Shown: positions 25,732 through 34,128 of the stretch, piece by piece
Layout: each line of letters begins with the position of its first letter
How positions within the stretch are numbered: the first letter of the stretch is position 1
DNA from: Flavobacteriales bacterium
GTDB lineage: Bacteria; Bacteroidota; Bacteroidia; Flavobacteriales; CAJXXR01
NCBI GenBank assembly: GCA_025210805.1
Contig: JAOAQX010000006.1
Coordinates: forward strand, 1 to 64,000
Direction of reading: 5' to 3'
DNA: 64,000 bases
Notes under the pieces: model-generated
What the model was told of the DNA's origin: nothing
Databases searched by the model: none
Seen by the model: the letters and a program-made list of their open reading frames with translations, nothing else
Program-made: the position numbers and the translations under genes

Positions 25732-26883
25732 ATGAAACTAAAACAGTATTTATTATTTTTGAGTTGTTCACTATTCTCGCTACAATCTAATTATGCACAG
25801 GTGGGAATAGGAATTACTAATCCGCATAGTTCAGCAATACTGGAAGTAGCATCCAGTACCAAAGGCTTTTTACCACCGAGATTGAATTCTAAACAAAGAG
25901 ATAGTATACAGAGTCCTGAAGAGGGCCTGATGATTTACAATACTGAATCATCTTGTTTAGAGTGGTTTAATGGATCTTATTGGTACAATTACTGCTGTGA
26001 CGACCTCGTATCGAATGGAATTGCCAATTTCCCGTTTGAAATATACTTTAATACAGAGACTAAGGTAAATAAAATTGATATTAATACTGGCGGTAATACA
26101 GGTACAGAGGCAGACCACAATGATTTTGTATTTTCTTATGAAAGTTTGGTAAATAATACAACAGAAATAGCTTCGTTTAGTTCTGGTGTCTTAGAAGGAA
26201 ATAATGTTTTCCAGCTAAAAAAAGAGGAAGACCCAAATCAACCATCTTATCAACATAGAAAAAGCATTTATAGAACCGTAAATAGAGACTTGATCGGATA
26301 TGTAGGGCCTATTGCTATAGCTAGTTTAGATTATGATTTCACTCCTGATTATGTTGGGGAATTCGAAATTTTTTTAATTGCTAAAGTCGATTCTGAAGCA
26401 ACTAATATTATCGAATATGGAGCTTTCTTTTCTTCTTCAGATGGAGTAAATGATAATTCACTACAATTAGGTTTGGGATCGACATCATTCAATGCGGATT
26501 TTGTAAGTGGTATTCCTTGTGAAAAAAATTATTTCAGACTATTCTATAAAAATGGTTCTTCGAATAGAAATATCTGTGGAAACACTTTAGATAATCGAGT
26601 AAGAGTTGATGATGGTAAATTTCATGTTTTTAATATTATTCAAAGAAATCATAGCAATGGTGTCAATTATATTTTAGAATTACATATTGATGGGAAATTA
26701 GTGCAAAAAGATGAAACTTTAACAGATCCTCTAAAATTCGAGAAATTAAAGTTATTTTCTAATCGTAAAGGAGATAAAGCCGTTAAAAGTAATATTTCTG
26801 ATATTTTATTTTTTTCCACTCCTCTAGATAGCATTAAAAATGAAGTACTAAACCAATATATGCTATGTAAATATGGTGAATAA
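25732..26883 (+). CDS. QVGIGT-type surface protein with probable LamG-like domain, paralogue 2
   Basis: 383 residues. Signal peptide (YLLFLSCSLFSLQSNYAQ), then VGIGITNPHSSAILEV, GFLPPRL, EGLMIYNTESSCLEWF and WYNYCC, matching the gene at 20978 almost motif for motif. The remainder is beta-rich and ends FHVFNIIQRNHSN ... ISDILFFSTPLDS, again like a LamG fold with a closing KYGE. Probably secreted and surface-exposed. It follows the membrane AraC regulator after 306 bases and is closed by a good terminator. The similarity to the other copy and the regulator-plus-target arrangement on both sides suggest an ancient duplication. Confidence 0.75.
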   Translation: MKLKQYLLFLSCSLFSLQSNYAQVGIGITNPHSSAILEVASSTKGFLPPRLNSKQRDSIQSPEEGLMIYNTESSCLEWFNGSYWYNYCCDDLVSNGIANFPFEIYFNTETKVNKIDINTGGNTGTEADHNDFVFSYESLVNNTTEIASFSSGVLEGNNVFQLKKEEDPNQPSYQHRKSIYRTVNRDLIGYVGPIAIASLDYDFTPDYVGEFEIFLIAKVDSEATNIIEYGAFFSSSDGVNDNSLQLGLGSTSFNADFVSGIPCEKNYFRLFYKNGSSNRNICGNTLDNRVRVDDGKFHVFNIIQRNHSNGVNYILELHIDGKLVQKDETLTDPLKFEKLKLFSNRKGDKAVKSNISDILFFSTPLDSIKNEVLNQYMLCKYGE

Positions 26884-26930
26884 GCTTGAGTCTTAAAACT
26901 TCTAAATAACCAATACGACAAAATAACCAC

Positions 26931-26962
26931 AAAACATTCAATAAATTATCGTTGAATGTTTT
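26931..26962 (+). terminator. Terminator of the second QVGIGT gene
   Basis: Perfect 11-bp stem AAAACATTCAA / TTGAATGTTTT (26931-26941, 26952-26962), 48 bases after the stop codon. Confidence 0.7.
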
Positions 26963-27168
26963 GTCGTTTATGATTAAGGGGTAGATTTATTAAAAACATG
27001 TTTTCTCTTGATACTTAAAAATATGTAAATTCTGAATTCGTCAATTAGATACTTTATAAAACATAATTAAGGATTAAGGGGCGCTGAAAACAATTACAAC
27101 AAACTAATTACCCAGCTCGAACTTACGCTAAATCAATACCATAAATGAGATTATAGACAAGACAAATA

Positions 27169-27220
27169 CATTCAAAAAAACTCGAAGTACAAGACACTTC
27201 GAGTTTTTTTTTTTGAATGT
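27169..27220. terminator. Bidirectional terminator between convergent genes
   Basis: Stem CTCGAAGT / ACTTCGAG (27181-27188, 27196-27203) has an A tract on the left and an 11-T run on the right. It serves the M42 peptidase operon on the minus strand and any plus-strand readthrough. The rest of the gap 26884-27239 contains only the other terminator. Confidence 0.8.
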
Positions 27221-27239
27221 GTAATTTCAGAGAGAATCC

Positions 27240-28331
27240 CTATATCCTCCAATAATTAAAATCGTGATCGTTTTCTATGGACTGGAGACTGTGATAGATT
27301 AGCTGGATAATACCTTCAACATCTTCTTGGTGAACCATTTCTACAGTAGTATGCATATATCGTTGTGCAAGAGAAATAAGAATAGAAGGAACGCCTCCGT
27401 TAGAAAAGGCAAAAGCATCGGTATCTGTTCCTGTAACTCGGGACGCTACTTTTCTTTGTGTTGGAATTTTTTTCTGTTCACAAACTTCTTCCACAAGGTT
27501 CAACAGTTTGTTATGAACAGGTGGCCCTACAGTAAGAACAGCTCCTTCACCAAGTGCTATATCTCCTTGTTGTTGTTTATTGTATAACGGACTTTGTGTA
27601 CAGTGTGTCACATCCGTAACGATAGCCACATTGGGTTTTATTTTTTCGGTAATCATTTGAGCACCTCGAAGCCCTACTTCCTCTTGCACTGCATTTACAA
27701 TATAGAGTCCAAAAGGGAGTTTTACTTTGTTTTTATGTAACAAACGAGCTACTTCAGCAATCATAAAACCACCAATACGGTTGTCCAAGGCTCTTCCTAC
27801 CCATTTGTTTCCGTTTACGATTTTGAATTGATCATTAAAGGTGATGACATCTCCAATCTGAACACCCATCTCCAAAACCTCTGCTTTATTTTTAGCTCCA
27901 ATATCGATAAAAATAGTATCCATACTGGGTTGCTTTTCATTTTTTCCTTTACGGACATGGATGGCTGGCCAACCAAAAAAACCTTCTATCTGACCTTTCT
28001 TTGTGTGGATAACAACCTCTTTTGAAGGTGCTATTTGATGATCTGATCCTCCATTTCTTTGCACATAGATAAATCCTTTGTCTGAAATATAGTGTACATA
28101 CCAAGCAATTTCATCGGCATGTGCCTCTATCACTACTTTGAACTCTGCTTCAGGATTTATGACTCCCACAGTGGTTCCATAAGAATCCACAAAGGCAGTA
28201 TCTACATAAGGTTTTATATAGTTATACCATCTTTTTTGTCCTTCTGTCTCAAAACCCGTTGGGGCATATTCGTTGAGGTATTCTTCAAGAAACTTGAAGG
28301 ATTTTTTATTGAAAATACTTTTATTCTTCAT
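27240..28331 (-). CDS. M42 family metallopeptidase (glutamyl aminopeptidase/endoglucanase-like)
   Basis: A 363-residue cytoplasmic di-metal aminopeptidase. Metal and catalytic motifs are in order: EAHADEIAW (His), GRALDNRIGG (bridging Asp), NAVQEEVGLRGA (Glu pair), VTDVTH (Asp) and RYMHTTVEMVH (His). The length fits the family (about 340-365). Members form large tetrahedral or dodecameric particles that degrade short peptides. Its ATG overlaps the preceding DUF6095 gene by 11 bases, so it is the last gene of a murQ-DUF6095-M42 operon. Confidence 0.92.
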   Translation of the reverse strand: MKNKSIFNKKSFKFLEEYLNEYAPTGFETEGQKRWYNYIKPYVDTAFVDSYGTTVGVINPEAEFKVVIEAHADEIAWYVHYISDKGFIYVQRNGGSDHQIAPSKEVVIHTKKGQIEGFFGWPAIHVRKGKNEKQPSMDTIFIDIGAKNKAEVLEMGVQIGDVITFNDQFKIVNGNKWVGRALDNRIGGFMIAEVARLLHKNKVKLPFGLYIVNAVQEEVGLRGAQMITEKIKPNVAIVTDVTHCTQSPLYNKQQQGDIALGEGAVLTVGPPVHNKLLNLVEEVCEQKKIPTQRKVASRVTGTDTDAFAFSNGGVPSILISLAQRYMHTTVEMVHQEDVEGIIQLIYHSLQSIENDHDFNYWRI

Positions 28332-28542
28332 CGTGAAATAAACCTTTTATAATTAATGAAATACTCTTTATTAAGAAACCAACAACAACCAAAACCAAAA
28401 AGGCGGCCATAATTTTTACCCAAACGGATTCAGATTGATCAAACATATAGTTCATCAAAATAGGAATTCCGAATATTGGAATCAACATATAGGAGAGCAT
28501 TCTTACGCCCTTCATCATGATCTCTTTTGCTTCTGGACTCAT
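28321..28542 (-). CDS. Small membrane protein, DUF6095-like
   Basis: 73 residues with two membrane helices: MLSYMLIPIFGIPILMNYMF and IMAAFLVLVVVGFLIKSISL. The size and layout match the small DUF6095 proteins of flavobacteria, which have no known function. The call is from memory of the family and moderately certain. It overlaps murQ by 4 bases (ATGA type) and the M42 gene by 11 bases, so its expression is tied to both. Confidence 0.7.
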   Translation of the reverse strand: MSPEAKEIMMKGVRMLSYMLIPIFGIPILMNYMFDQSESVWVKIMAAFLVLVVVGFLIKSISLIIKGLFHDEE

Positions 28543-29342
28543 AGGTTTATATTTTGAATGGCTTTTCTTACATTACCATGTGTATCTATCAATTTCTGAG
28601 CTTGTTCTTGACTAATATTACTAATTTTCATCAACATTTCTACGGCTCTTTTTTGCAATTTATGATTGCTCAATTGCATATCTACCATTTTATTTCCTAG
28701 CACATGCCCTAGTTTAATCATCACTGAAGTAGAAATCATGTTGAGGATGAGTTTTTGAGCAGTTCCTGCTTTCATTCTTGTAGATCCTGTAACAAATTCG
28801 GGTCCTACAACCGCTTCTATCGCTAAATCAACTTCTTTACTCAGTGGTGATTTTTCGTTACAGGTAATACAGGCTGTAAAAAGCTTATTTTCTTTGGCTT
28901 TTTTTACCCCTCCAATAACATAAGGCGTGGTTCCACTGGCAGCAATTCCTATTACGGAGTCTAGAGGATTAATCTCAAATTTTTGAAGATCTTTCCATGC
29001 TTGTTCTTTACTATCTTCTGCAAATTCAACAGCTTTTCTAATGGCTGAATCACCACCTGCAATCAAGCCAATTACTTTGTTATGATCTACCCCAAAAGTT
29101 GGAGGACATTCTGAAGCATCCACAATTCCTAGTCTTCCACTTGTTCCAGCTCCGATATAAAAAAGTCTTCCCCCACTTTCCATTCTTTGGTGTACTTCGT
29201 TCACTACTTTTTCTATGGTTGGAATGCATTCTTCCACCGCTTGGGCTACTTTTTGATCCTCTTGGTTGATATTACTCAAAAGTTCTTGAGTACTCATTAG
29301 GTGAAGGTCTTTGTATAGACTGTCTTTTTCGGTGGTTTTCAT
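28539..29342 (-). CDS. murQ: N-acetylmuramic acid 6-phosphate etherase
   Basis: A 267-residue cytoplasmic enzyme that cleaves the lactyl ether of MurNAc-6-phosphate to give GlcNAc-6-phosphate during peptidoglycan recycling. The SIS fold signature FYIGAGTSGRLGIVDASECP is complete and is followed by GLIAGGDSAIR and the conserved EFVTGSTRMKAGTAQK. The C-terminal UBA-like helical part of longer homologues is mostly present (about 30 residues shorter than E. coli MurQ). First gene of an overlapping operon with DUF6095 and the M42 peptidase. Confidence 0.95.
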   Translation of the reverse strand: MKTTEKDSLYKDLHLMSTQELLSNINQEDQKVAQAVEECIPTIEKVVNEVHQRMESGGRLFYIGAGTSGRLGIVDASECPPTFGVDHNKVIGLIAGGDSAIRKAVEFAEDSKEQAWKDLQKFEINPLDSVIGIAASGTTPYVIGGVKKAKENKLFTACITCNEKSPLSKEVDLAIEAVVGPEFVTGSTRMKAGTAQKLILNMISTSVMIKLGHVLGNKMVDMQLSNHKLQKRAVEMLMKISNISQEQAQKLIDTHGNVRKAIQNINL

Positions 29343-29431
29343 TGGCTTACATCAGTTTTTTTTTTTGAAATCACTCAAAACTAGTATAAAAAATATGTTT
29401 GTTAAATGAATTGTGGAACTTCCCTCTTTCT

Positions 29432-29450
29432 CCTCTTTGAATAGCTTGTC
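29432..29450 (-). repeat. Short remnant of the 91-bp repeat
   Basis: Read on the minus strand, GACAAGCTATTCAAAGAGG matches the beginning of the 1-91 repeat unit at 18 of 19 positions. It is followed by a purine-rich stretch. It lies between murQ and dgkA. Confidence 0.5.
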
Positions 29451-29461
29451 AACTAAGGGTC

Positions 29462-29821
29462 TTAGAATATTTTGGGAATATAGATAATTCCTCCAATAAT
29501 CAATGCAATAATAGCAACTATAAAAACAGCACCAGCGGCGATATCCTTGATAATTCCTATTTTTTTATGAAAATCTGGATGTACAAAATCACAAAGTTCT
29601 TCAATAGCTGAATTTGTTCCTTCAACCCCCATTACCATAGCGATTGCAAATAGTTGAGCAATCCACTCATAGGCAGAAATATCATAATAAAAACCGAGAA
29701 ATATCATGAGAATCCCGATACTGCCTTGCACCTGAATACTCGCCTCTGTTTTTATTAAATACCAAGCTCCTTTAAAGGCATATATAGCACCTTTTAATCT
29801 TCCTTCTATAAATTTCTTCAT
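29462..29821 (-). CDS. dgkA: Diacylglycerol/undecaprenol kinase family protein
   Basis: 119 residues from ATG 29821. The open frame extends 13 residues upstream, but that part crosses a terminator, and homologues start near MKKFIEGRLKGAIYAFKG. Three membrane helices and the family motif GVEGTNSAIEELCDFV (for E-N-AIE...D) are visible. In Gram-positives this family phosphorylates undecaprenol; in E. coli it phosphorylates diacylglycerol. Undecaprenol use would fit the surrounding cell-wall genes. The glmS terminator lies immediately upstream, so expression may depend on readthrough or on a promoter overlapping it. Confidence 0.9.
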   Translation of the reverse strand: MKKFIEGRLKGAIYAFKGAWYLIKTEASIQVQGSIGILMIFLGFYYDISAYEWIAQLFAIAMVMGVEGTNSAIEELCDFVHPDFHKKIGIIKDIAAGAVFIVAIIALIIGGIIYIPKIF

Positions 29822-29831
29822 AGTAAAAAAA

Positions 29832-29858
29832 GCCACTTTTCGTTTAATAAAAAGTGGC
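29832..29858 (-). terminator. Terminator of glmS, abutting dgkA
   Basis: Stem GCCACTTTT / AAAAGTGGC (29832-29840, 29850-29858) is followed on the minus strand by a 7-T run that ends about 4 bases before the dgkA ATG. It lies 40 bases after the glmS stop codon. Confidence 0.75.
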
Positions 29859-29898
29859 ATTTATGTTCGTTTATCTTTGGTTTACAAAGTTTCTATAC

Positions 29899-31743
29899 TT
29901 ATTCTACAGTAACCGATTTTGCCAAGTTTCTTGGCTGATCTACATTACAACCTCTCATTAGAGCAATATGGTAAGAAATAAGCTGTAATGGAACAGAATT
30001 CACCAATGGACTCAATGGCTCACTTACTTGTGGCACTTCTATTACATAATCGGCTATTTCTTTTACTGCTGAATCGCCTTCGTTGATCACGGCAATAATT
30101 TGTCCATTTCTTGCTTTAACTTCTTGGATATTGCTCAATACCTTTTCATGATGTCCTTCTAGGTTTGCAATAACAATCGTTGGCATATTTTCATCAATCA
30201 ATGCAATAGGCCCGTGCTTCATTTCGGCTGCAGGATATCCTTCTGCATGGATATAGGAAATTTCTTTGAGTTTCAAAGCTCCTTCCAGAGCTACTGGATA
30301 GCTATAACCTCTACCTAAATAAAGGAAATTGGCAGCATCCTTAAATTTCTCAGAAATGGCAATTGCTTGCTCATTTACCAAAAGAGCTTTTTCTATTTTC
30401 TCTGGGATAGCATCTAGTTCATGAAGCAATTTAAAATACTCTTGCTCTGCTAAGTTTCCTTTTAATCTTCCTAAATGAAGTGCGATTAAAGAAAGAATAG
30501 CAACTTGGGAAGTAAATGCTTTTGTAGAGGCTACTCCTATTTCTGGTCCTGCATGTGTATAGGCTCCTGCGTGTGCTTCACGAGCTATAGAAGATCCTAC
30601 TACATTACAAATTCCAAAAATGGTCGCACCTTTTTCTTTTGCCAGTTTTATAGCAGATAGCGTATCTGCGGTTTCTCCAGATTGAGAAATAGCAACAACA
30701 ATATCGTCTTCGTTAATGATTGGATTTCTGTATCTAAACTCAGAAGCATATTCTACTTCTACAGGGATTCTCGCCATATCTTCAATAAGATATTCGGCTA
30801 CTAAACCAGCATGCCAAGAAGTTCCACAAGCTACAATGATAATTCTTTTAGCATTCAGAAATTTATGCTCATACTCGTCTATACCACGCATCTTGATGGT
30901 TCCTTCATTAGCCAGAAGTCTTCCTCTTAACGTATCGTGAATAGATCTTGGTTGCTCATGAATTTCCTTCATCATGAAAAAGTCATATCCTCCTTTTTCA
31001 ATAGCTTCTAGATTGAATGCTACTTTTTGTACATAAGGAGATAGTATTTCATCTTGGATGGTTTTTAGGGTAATTCCCTCATGACGATCAATCAAGGCCA
31101 CTTGTTCATCTTCAAGATAAATAGCATCTTGAGTGTATTCAACAAACGGGCTAGAATCTGAGGCTATATAAAATTCTCCGTCTCCTACTCCAATAGCCAG
31201 TGGCGAACCTTTTTTGGCAACCACAACTTGGTCTGGATTTTTCTCATCTATAATTGCAATAGCATAAGCACCAATCACATGATGAAGACTACGTCTTACG
31301 GCTTCAAAAAGTGTCGTTTCAGTATGAACCATTACATCTTCAATGAAATTGATTAATACTTCGGTATCTGTTTCACTCTTGAAAGTATAACCTTTTGTTT
31401 TTAATTCTTTTTTAAGGGAATCATAGTTTTCTATAATTCCATTATGAATCATTGTCAATCTCCCACTATTACTCTGGTGTGGATGAGAATTAGTATCACT
31501 TGGAACTCCGTGAGTTGCCCAACGAGTATGCCCAATACCTAACAATGATTCTTTGTTGTATGCCTTAGAAGCATTTTCGAGGTTTACAACCTTTCCTTGT
31601 TTTTTATAGACTTCTACAGTCATATCTTTAGATAGAATAGCAACTCCTGCGCTATCATATCCTCTATATTCTAATCTTTTTAATCCTTTAATGAGTATTG
31701 GTAAAGCTTGTTTTTCACCAATATATCCTACAATTCCACACAT
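29899..31743 (-). CDS. glmS: Glutamine-fructose-6-phosphate aminotransferase (isomerizing)
   Basis: A 614-residue cytoplasmic enzyme making glucosamine-6-phosphate, the entry to peptidoglycan and LPS amino sugars. The N-terminal glutaminase domain starts MCGIVGYIG with catalytic Cys2 and includes YDSAGVAI and GHTRWATHG. Two SIS domains follow (IIVACGTSWHAGLVAEYLIED; QSGETADTLSAIKLAKEKG; GRGYSYPVALEGALKLKEIS). The C-terminus PRNLAKSVTVE is the canonical one. It starts 10 bases after the DUF4270 gene and is probably co-transcribed with it. Confidence 0.97.
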   Translation of the reverse strand: MCGIVGYIGEKQALPILIKGLKRLEYRGYDSAGVAILSKDMTVEVYKKQGKVVNLENASKAYNKESLLGIGHTRWATHGVPSDTNSHPHQSNSGRLTMIHNGIIENYDSLKKELKTKGYTFKSETDTEVLINFIEDVMVHTETTLFEAVRRSLHHVIGAYAIAIIDEKNPDQVVVAKKGSPLAIGVGDGEFYIASDSSPFVEYTQDAIYLEDEQVALIDRHEGITLKTIQDEILSPYVQKVAFNLEAIEKGGYDFFMMKEIHEQPRSIHDTLRGRLLANEGTIKMRGIDEYEHKFLNAKRIIIVACGTSWHAGLVAEYLIEDMARIPVEVEYASEFRYRNPIINEDDIVVAISQSGETADTLSAIKLAKEKGATIFGICNVVGSSIAREAHAGAYTHAGPEIGVASTKAFTSQVAILSLIALHLGRLKGNLAEQEYFKLLHELDAIPEKIEKALLVNEQAIAISEKFKDAANFLYLGRGYSYPVALEGALKLKEISYIHAEGYPAAEMKHGPIALIDENMPTIVIANLEGHHEKVLSNIQEVKARNGQIIAVINEGDSAVKEIADYVIEVPQVSEPLSPLVNSVPLQLISYHIALMRGCNVDQPRNLAKSVTVE

Positions 31744-31752
31744 AATAGTATT

Positions 31753-33012
31753 TTATTTTTGTTCAGAGTACATGATTATTAGTTTTACTCTTTTCTCTTC
31801 TTCTGTACTGGTCACTCCTTCCAAGATGGTTCTTCGGATAGAAGTTACAGAATGTGTTCGAAGATACACTTTTTCTGCTTTTCCTTTCTGTAACCATTGT
31901 TGTATTGTACGAGTGAGGGGTATTGAATAAATTCCTTTTTTTGAGTCATAGCTTACTTTTTGCCCATCTAATGGGACTGTGTAAATTTCTGTCTCGTTTT
32001 CGTTTTCTCTCAATAGGAATTGTAATTCAGTGTGATTTACCAATCCATTATTGGTATCTGGTTTCACATGAATTTCCATCAAGGCTCTATTGATTACTGT
32101 TTTATTCGTAAGGCTATCAGCAAAATTCTTAAAATGTGGTAACTCCAATACTGTTTGAATCCCTGCCATTCCCTGGATATATAAGTTTGGAGTATTGGTT
32201 TTAGAAATTTTGTTTGCAATACTTGAATTTTGATAATCGTGTTGATATTCCAAAAGGTGATTGGTACCATTGGAAGTTACAAAATCTATACTATCTTTCT
32301 TGTTTGAAGACTCTGTAAAAAAGAGCTTCATTTTTATTTTCTTATAATCAAATTGAAAAAGTCCACCCTGTCCTGAGCTCAAATTATTTTCTGATTTTAT
32401 AGCGATTCCCTTTAGGAATTCATAAAAACTGGCATCATCTTTAAGCGCTCCGTCTGGCTTTTCTTTTAGGATCTCTTCACCAAGTGCATTGTCTAATCTT
32501 ATTCTTAGCTTGTTATTCTTTGCCTGATCTCCATCTTGGTAAGTTGTCTGTGGTTTAAAGCTAATATTTGCCAACTCGGTACTGGTAAGATAATTTTCAT
32601 TGGAATACTTTTTTGTCGTATCAATCTTCTCAGATACTCTATATACTTTAAAATTTTGTTGAGCATCTTGTGATCCATAATGACTTAAATATGGGAGCTC
32701 AAGTACTAAGGAATCAAAAGTGGCATTACCAAAATCAATTTTCGACTCAGATAAAGCCAATTGCGTATAAAGATTTGAATTTGTTTTACCAAAAACGGGA
32801 TCATTGATGGCACCTAGGATGCATATTTTTCGATTAACAGTACTCGCAGAATCAACTAAATCAAAACTGGTAGCTATTGATAATGTATCTACGCTTGTAC
32901 TTCCAAAAAAGCTTCCATCTACTAAATCATCTCCTACTAAATCTTCTTCTTTAGTACAAGATTGAATTAGACTAATGGTTAAAAGTGCTATTAAAAATGA
33001 TGTTATTCTCAT
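31753..33012 (-). CDS. DUF4270 lipoprotein
   Basis: 419 residues from ATG 33012 (the upstream extension is unlikely). The lipoprotein signal ITSFLIALLTISLIQSC has a clear lipobox. The following KEEDLVGDDLV and the long beta-rich body with ALSESKIDFGNATFDSLVL are characteristic of DUF4270, a Bacteroidota-specific family that I recall next to glmS and the short glycogen synthase homologue. The function is unknown and probably periplasmic or outer-membrane. It forms an apparent operon with the glgA-like gene upstream (108 bases) and glmS downstream (10 bases). Confidence 0.88.
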   Translation of the reverse strand: MRITSFLIALLTISLIQSCTKEEDLVGDDLVDGSFFGSTSVDTLSIATSFDLVDSASTVNRKICILGAINDPVFGKTNSNLYTQLALSESKIDFGNATFDSLVLELPYLSHYGSQDAQQNFKVYRVSEKIDTTKKYSNENYLTSTELANISFKPQTTYQDGDQAKNNKLRIRLDNALGEEILKEKPDGALKDDASFYEFLKGIAIKSENNLSSGQGGLFQFDYKKIKMKLFFTESSNKKDSIDFVTSNGTNHLLEYQHDYQNSSIANKISKTNTPNLYIQGMAGIQTVLELPHFKNFADSLTNKTVINRALMEIHVKPDTNNGLVNHTELQFLLRENENETEIYTVPLDGQKVSYDSKKGIYSIPLTRTIQQWLQKGKAEKVYLRTHSVTSIRRTILEGVTSTEEEKRVKLIIMYSEQK

Positions 33013-33120
33013 GTAGTTTTCTTCTTCTGTGCTTACTTTAAACAAAAAAAAGCAGGTAGATTTCAAATGTACTTGATAACTTGATAACCTTCCTGCCTTA
33101 GATATTAATAAATGTTAAAC

Positions 33121-33933
33121 CTAACAAATCTTTTCTAGCATAGACTCATAGAATTCCTTATAAAATTCTTTAAATGCGTCTTTCTCCACGTGGTCAGCTA
33201 CATATAGACCTTTTTCGTTTGCATAATCCGTTAAGGCAGCATCAGTACTTTTTGTTTTGATGAAGGCATCAGCAAAATCAATACCCTTTTTCTGAAGGTT
33301 TTCAAAAGTAGGCTCTTCAATTCCCGCAGCAGACGCTTCACTTACTCCATCAAATAACACTTTATTCTTTAGTTTATTGTTCAAACTTCCGTCAAATCCG
33401 TCTTCTAAATCAGAAAATACAATTTGTGTATTCTTAAAAATCGGATCATCTTTAAAGTTCTCTTTCAAATACATTGGCAACATTGAGGTCATCCAACCAC
33501 TACAGTGGATAATATCTGGCGCCCATCCCAGTTTTTTAACAGTTTCCAGCACACCTCTAGAGAAGAAAAGCATTCTTTCATCATTATCTTCAAATGCATT
33601 TCCATTTGCGTCTTCAAGATTTTGCTTTCTCTTAAAATAATCCTCATTATCAATAAAATACACTTGCATTCTTGCTTGAGGAATAGAAGCAACTTTTATA
33701 ATAAGTGGCTGATCAAGATCATTTACTATTAAGTTAATTCCTGATAATCTTATTACTTCGTGTAATTGGTGTCTTCTTTCATTAATAGTCCCAAAACGAG
33801 GCATAAACATTCTCACTTCATAACCTGATTCATTCATTGCTTGAGGTAAGTGTCTCGCTGTTTCAGACATCATATTAGATGGCGTGTATGGGAAAATTGA
33901 TTGCGAAACGTATAAGATTCTTTTTTTGGACAT
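33121..33933 (-). CDS. Short glycogen/starch synthase homologue (GT5 N-terminal domain only)
   Basis: 270 residues. The start KKRILYVSQSIFPYTPSNMMSE and the segment GWAPDIIHCSGWMTSMLPMYL correspond to the N-terminal half of GlgA. The C-terminal GT-B domain with the nucleotide-sugar motifs is absent, as full enzymes are about 470 residues. The usual KxGG-type glucan/ADP-glucose motif is not evident (YVSQSIFPYTPSNMM instead). The protein is therefore unlikely to be a standard glycogen synthase. I know this short form as conserved in Bacteroidota beside DUF4270 and glmS. A TATCTTTG box lies 32-39 bases upstream (33965-33972, minus). Confidence 0.8.
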   Translation of the reverse strand: MSKKRILYVSQSIFPYTPSNMMSETARHLPQAMNESGYEVRMFMPRFGTINERRHQLHEVIRLSGINLIVNDLDQPLIIKVASIPQARMQVYFIDNEDYFKRKQNLEDANGNAFEDNDERMLFFSRGVLETVKKLGWAPDIIHCSGWMTSMLPMYLKENFKDDPIFKNTQIVFSDLEDGFDGSLNNKLKNKVLFDGVSEASAAGIEEPTFENLQKKGIDFADAFIKTKSTDAALTDYANEKGLYVADHVEKDAFKEFYKEFYESMLEKIC

Positions 33934-33964
33934 GTAGCTCGTTTTTCTATTAAATTTCTGCGCA

Positions 33965-33972
33965 CAAAGATA
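33965..33972 (-). promoter_or_regulatory. Possible -7 box of the glgA-like/DUF4270/glmS group
   Basis: TATCTTTG on the minus strand fits TAnnTTTG, 32 bases before the ATG. No good TTG element is seen at the expected distance, so the assignment is tentative. Confidence 0.45.
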
Positions 33973-34045
33973 CGAAAAACCTTGATATTATGAAAATATG
34001 TTTATATTGCACAGTTATTTAGAGAACTGTTTTTTTATAATATAA

Positions 34046-34095
34046 CAAAAGGTGATTTTATTTTGAGTAGTTCTCAAAAATAAAATCACCTTTTG
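34046..34095 (-). terminator. Terminator of the C1 peptidase gene
   Basis: A long inverted repeat (ACAAAAGGTGATTTTATTTT and its complement) with an 11-base loop, about 35-80 bases beyond the stop codon on the minus strand. Confidence 0.7.
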
Positions 34096-34128
34096 TGTTA
34101 ATACAAGAATCTATTGTTTTCTAAATAT

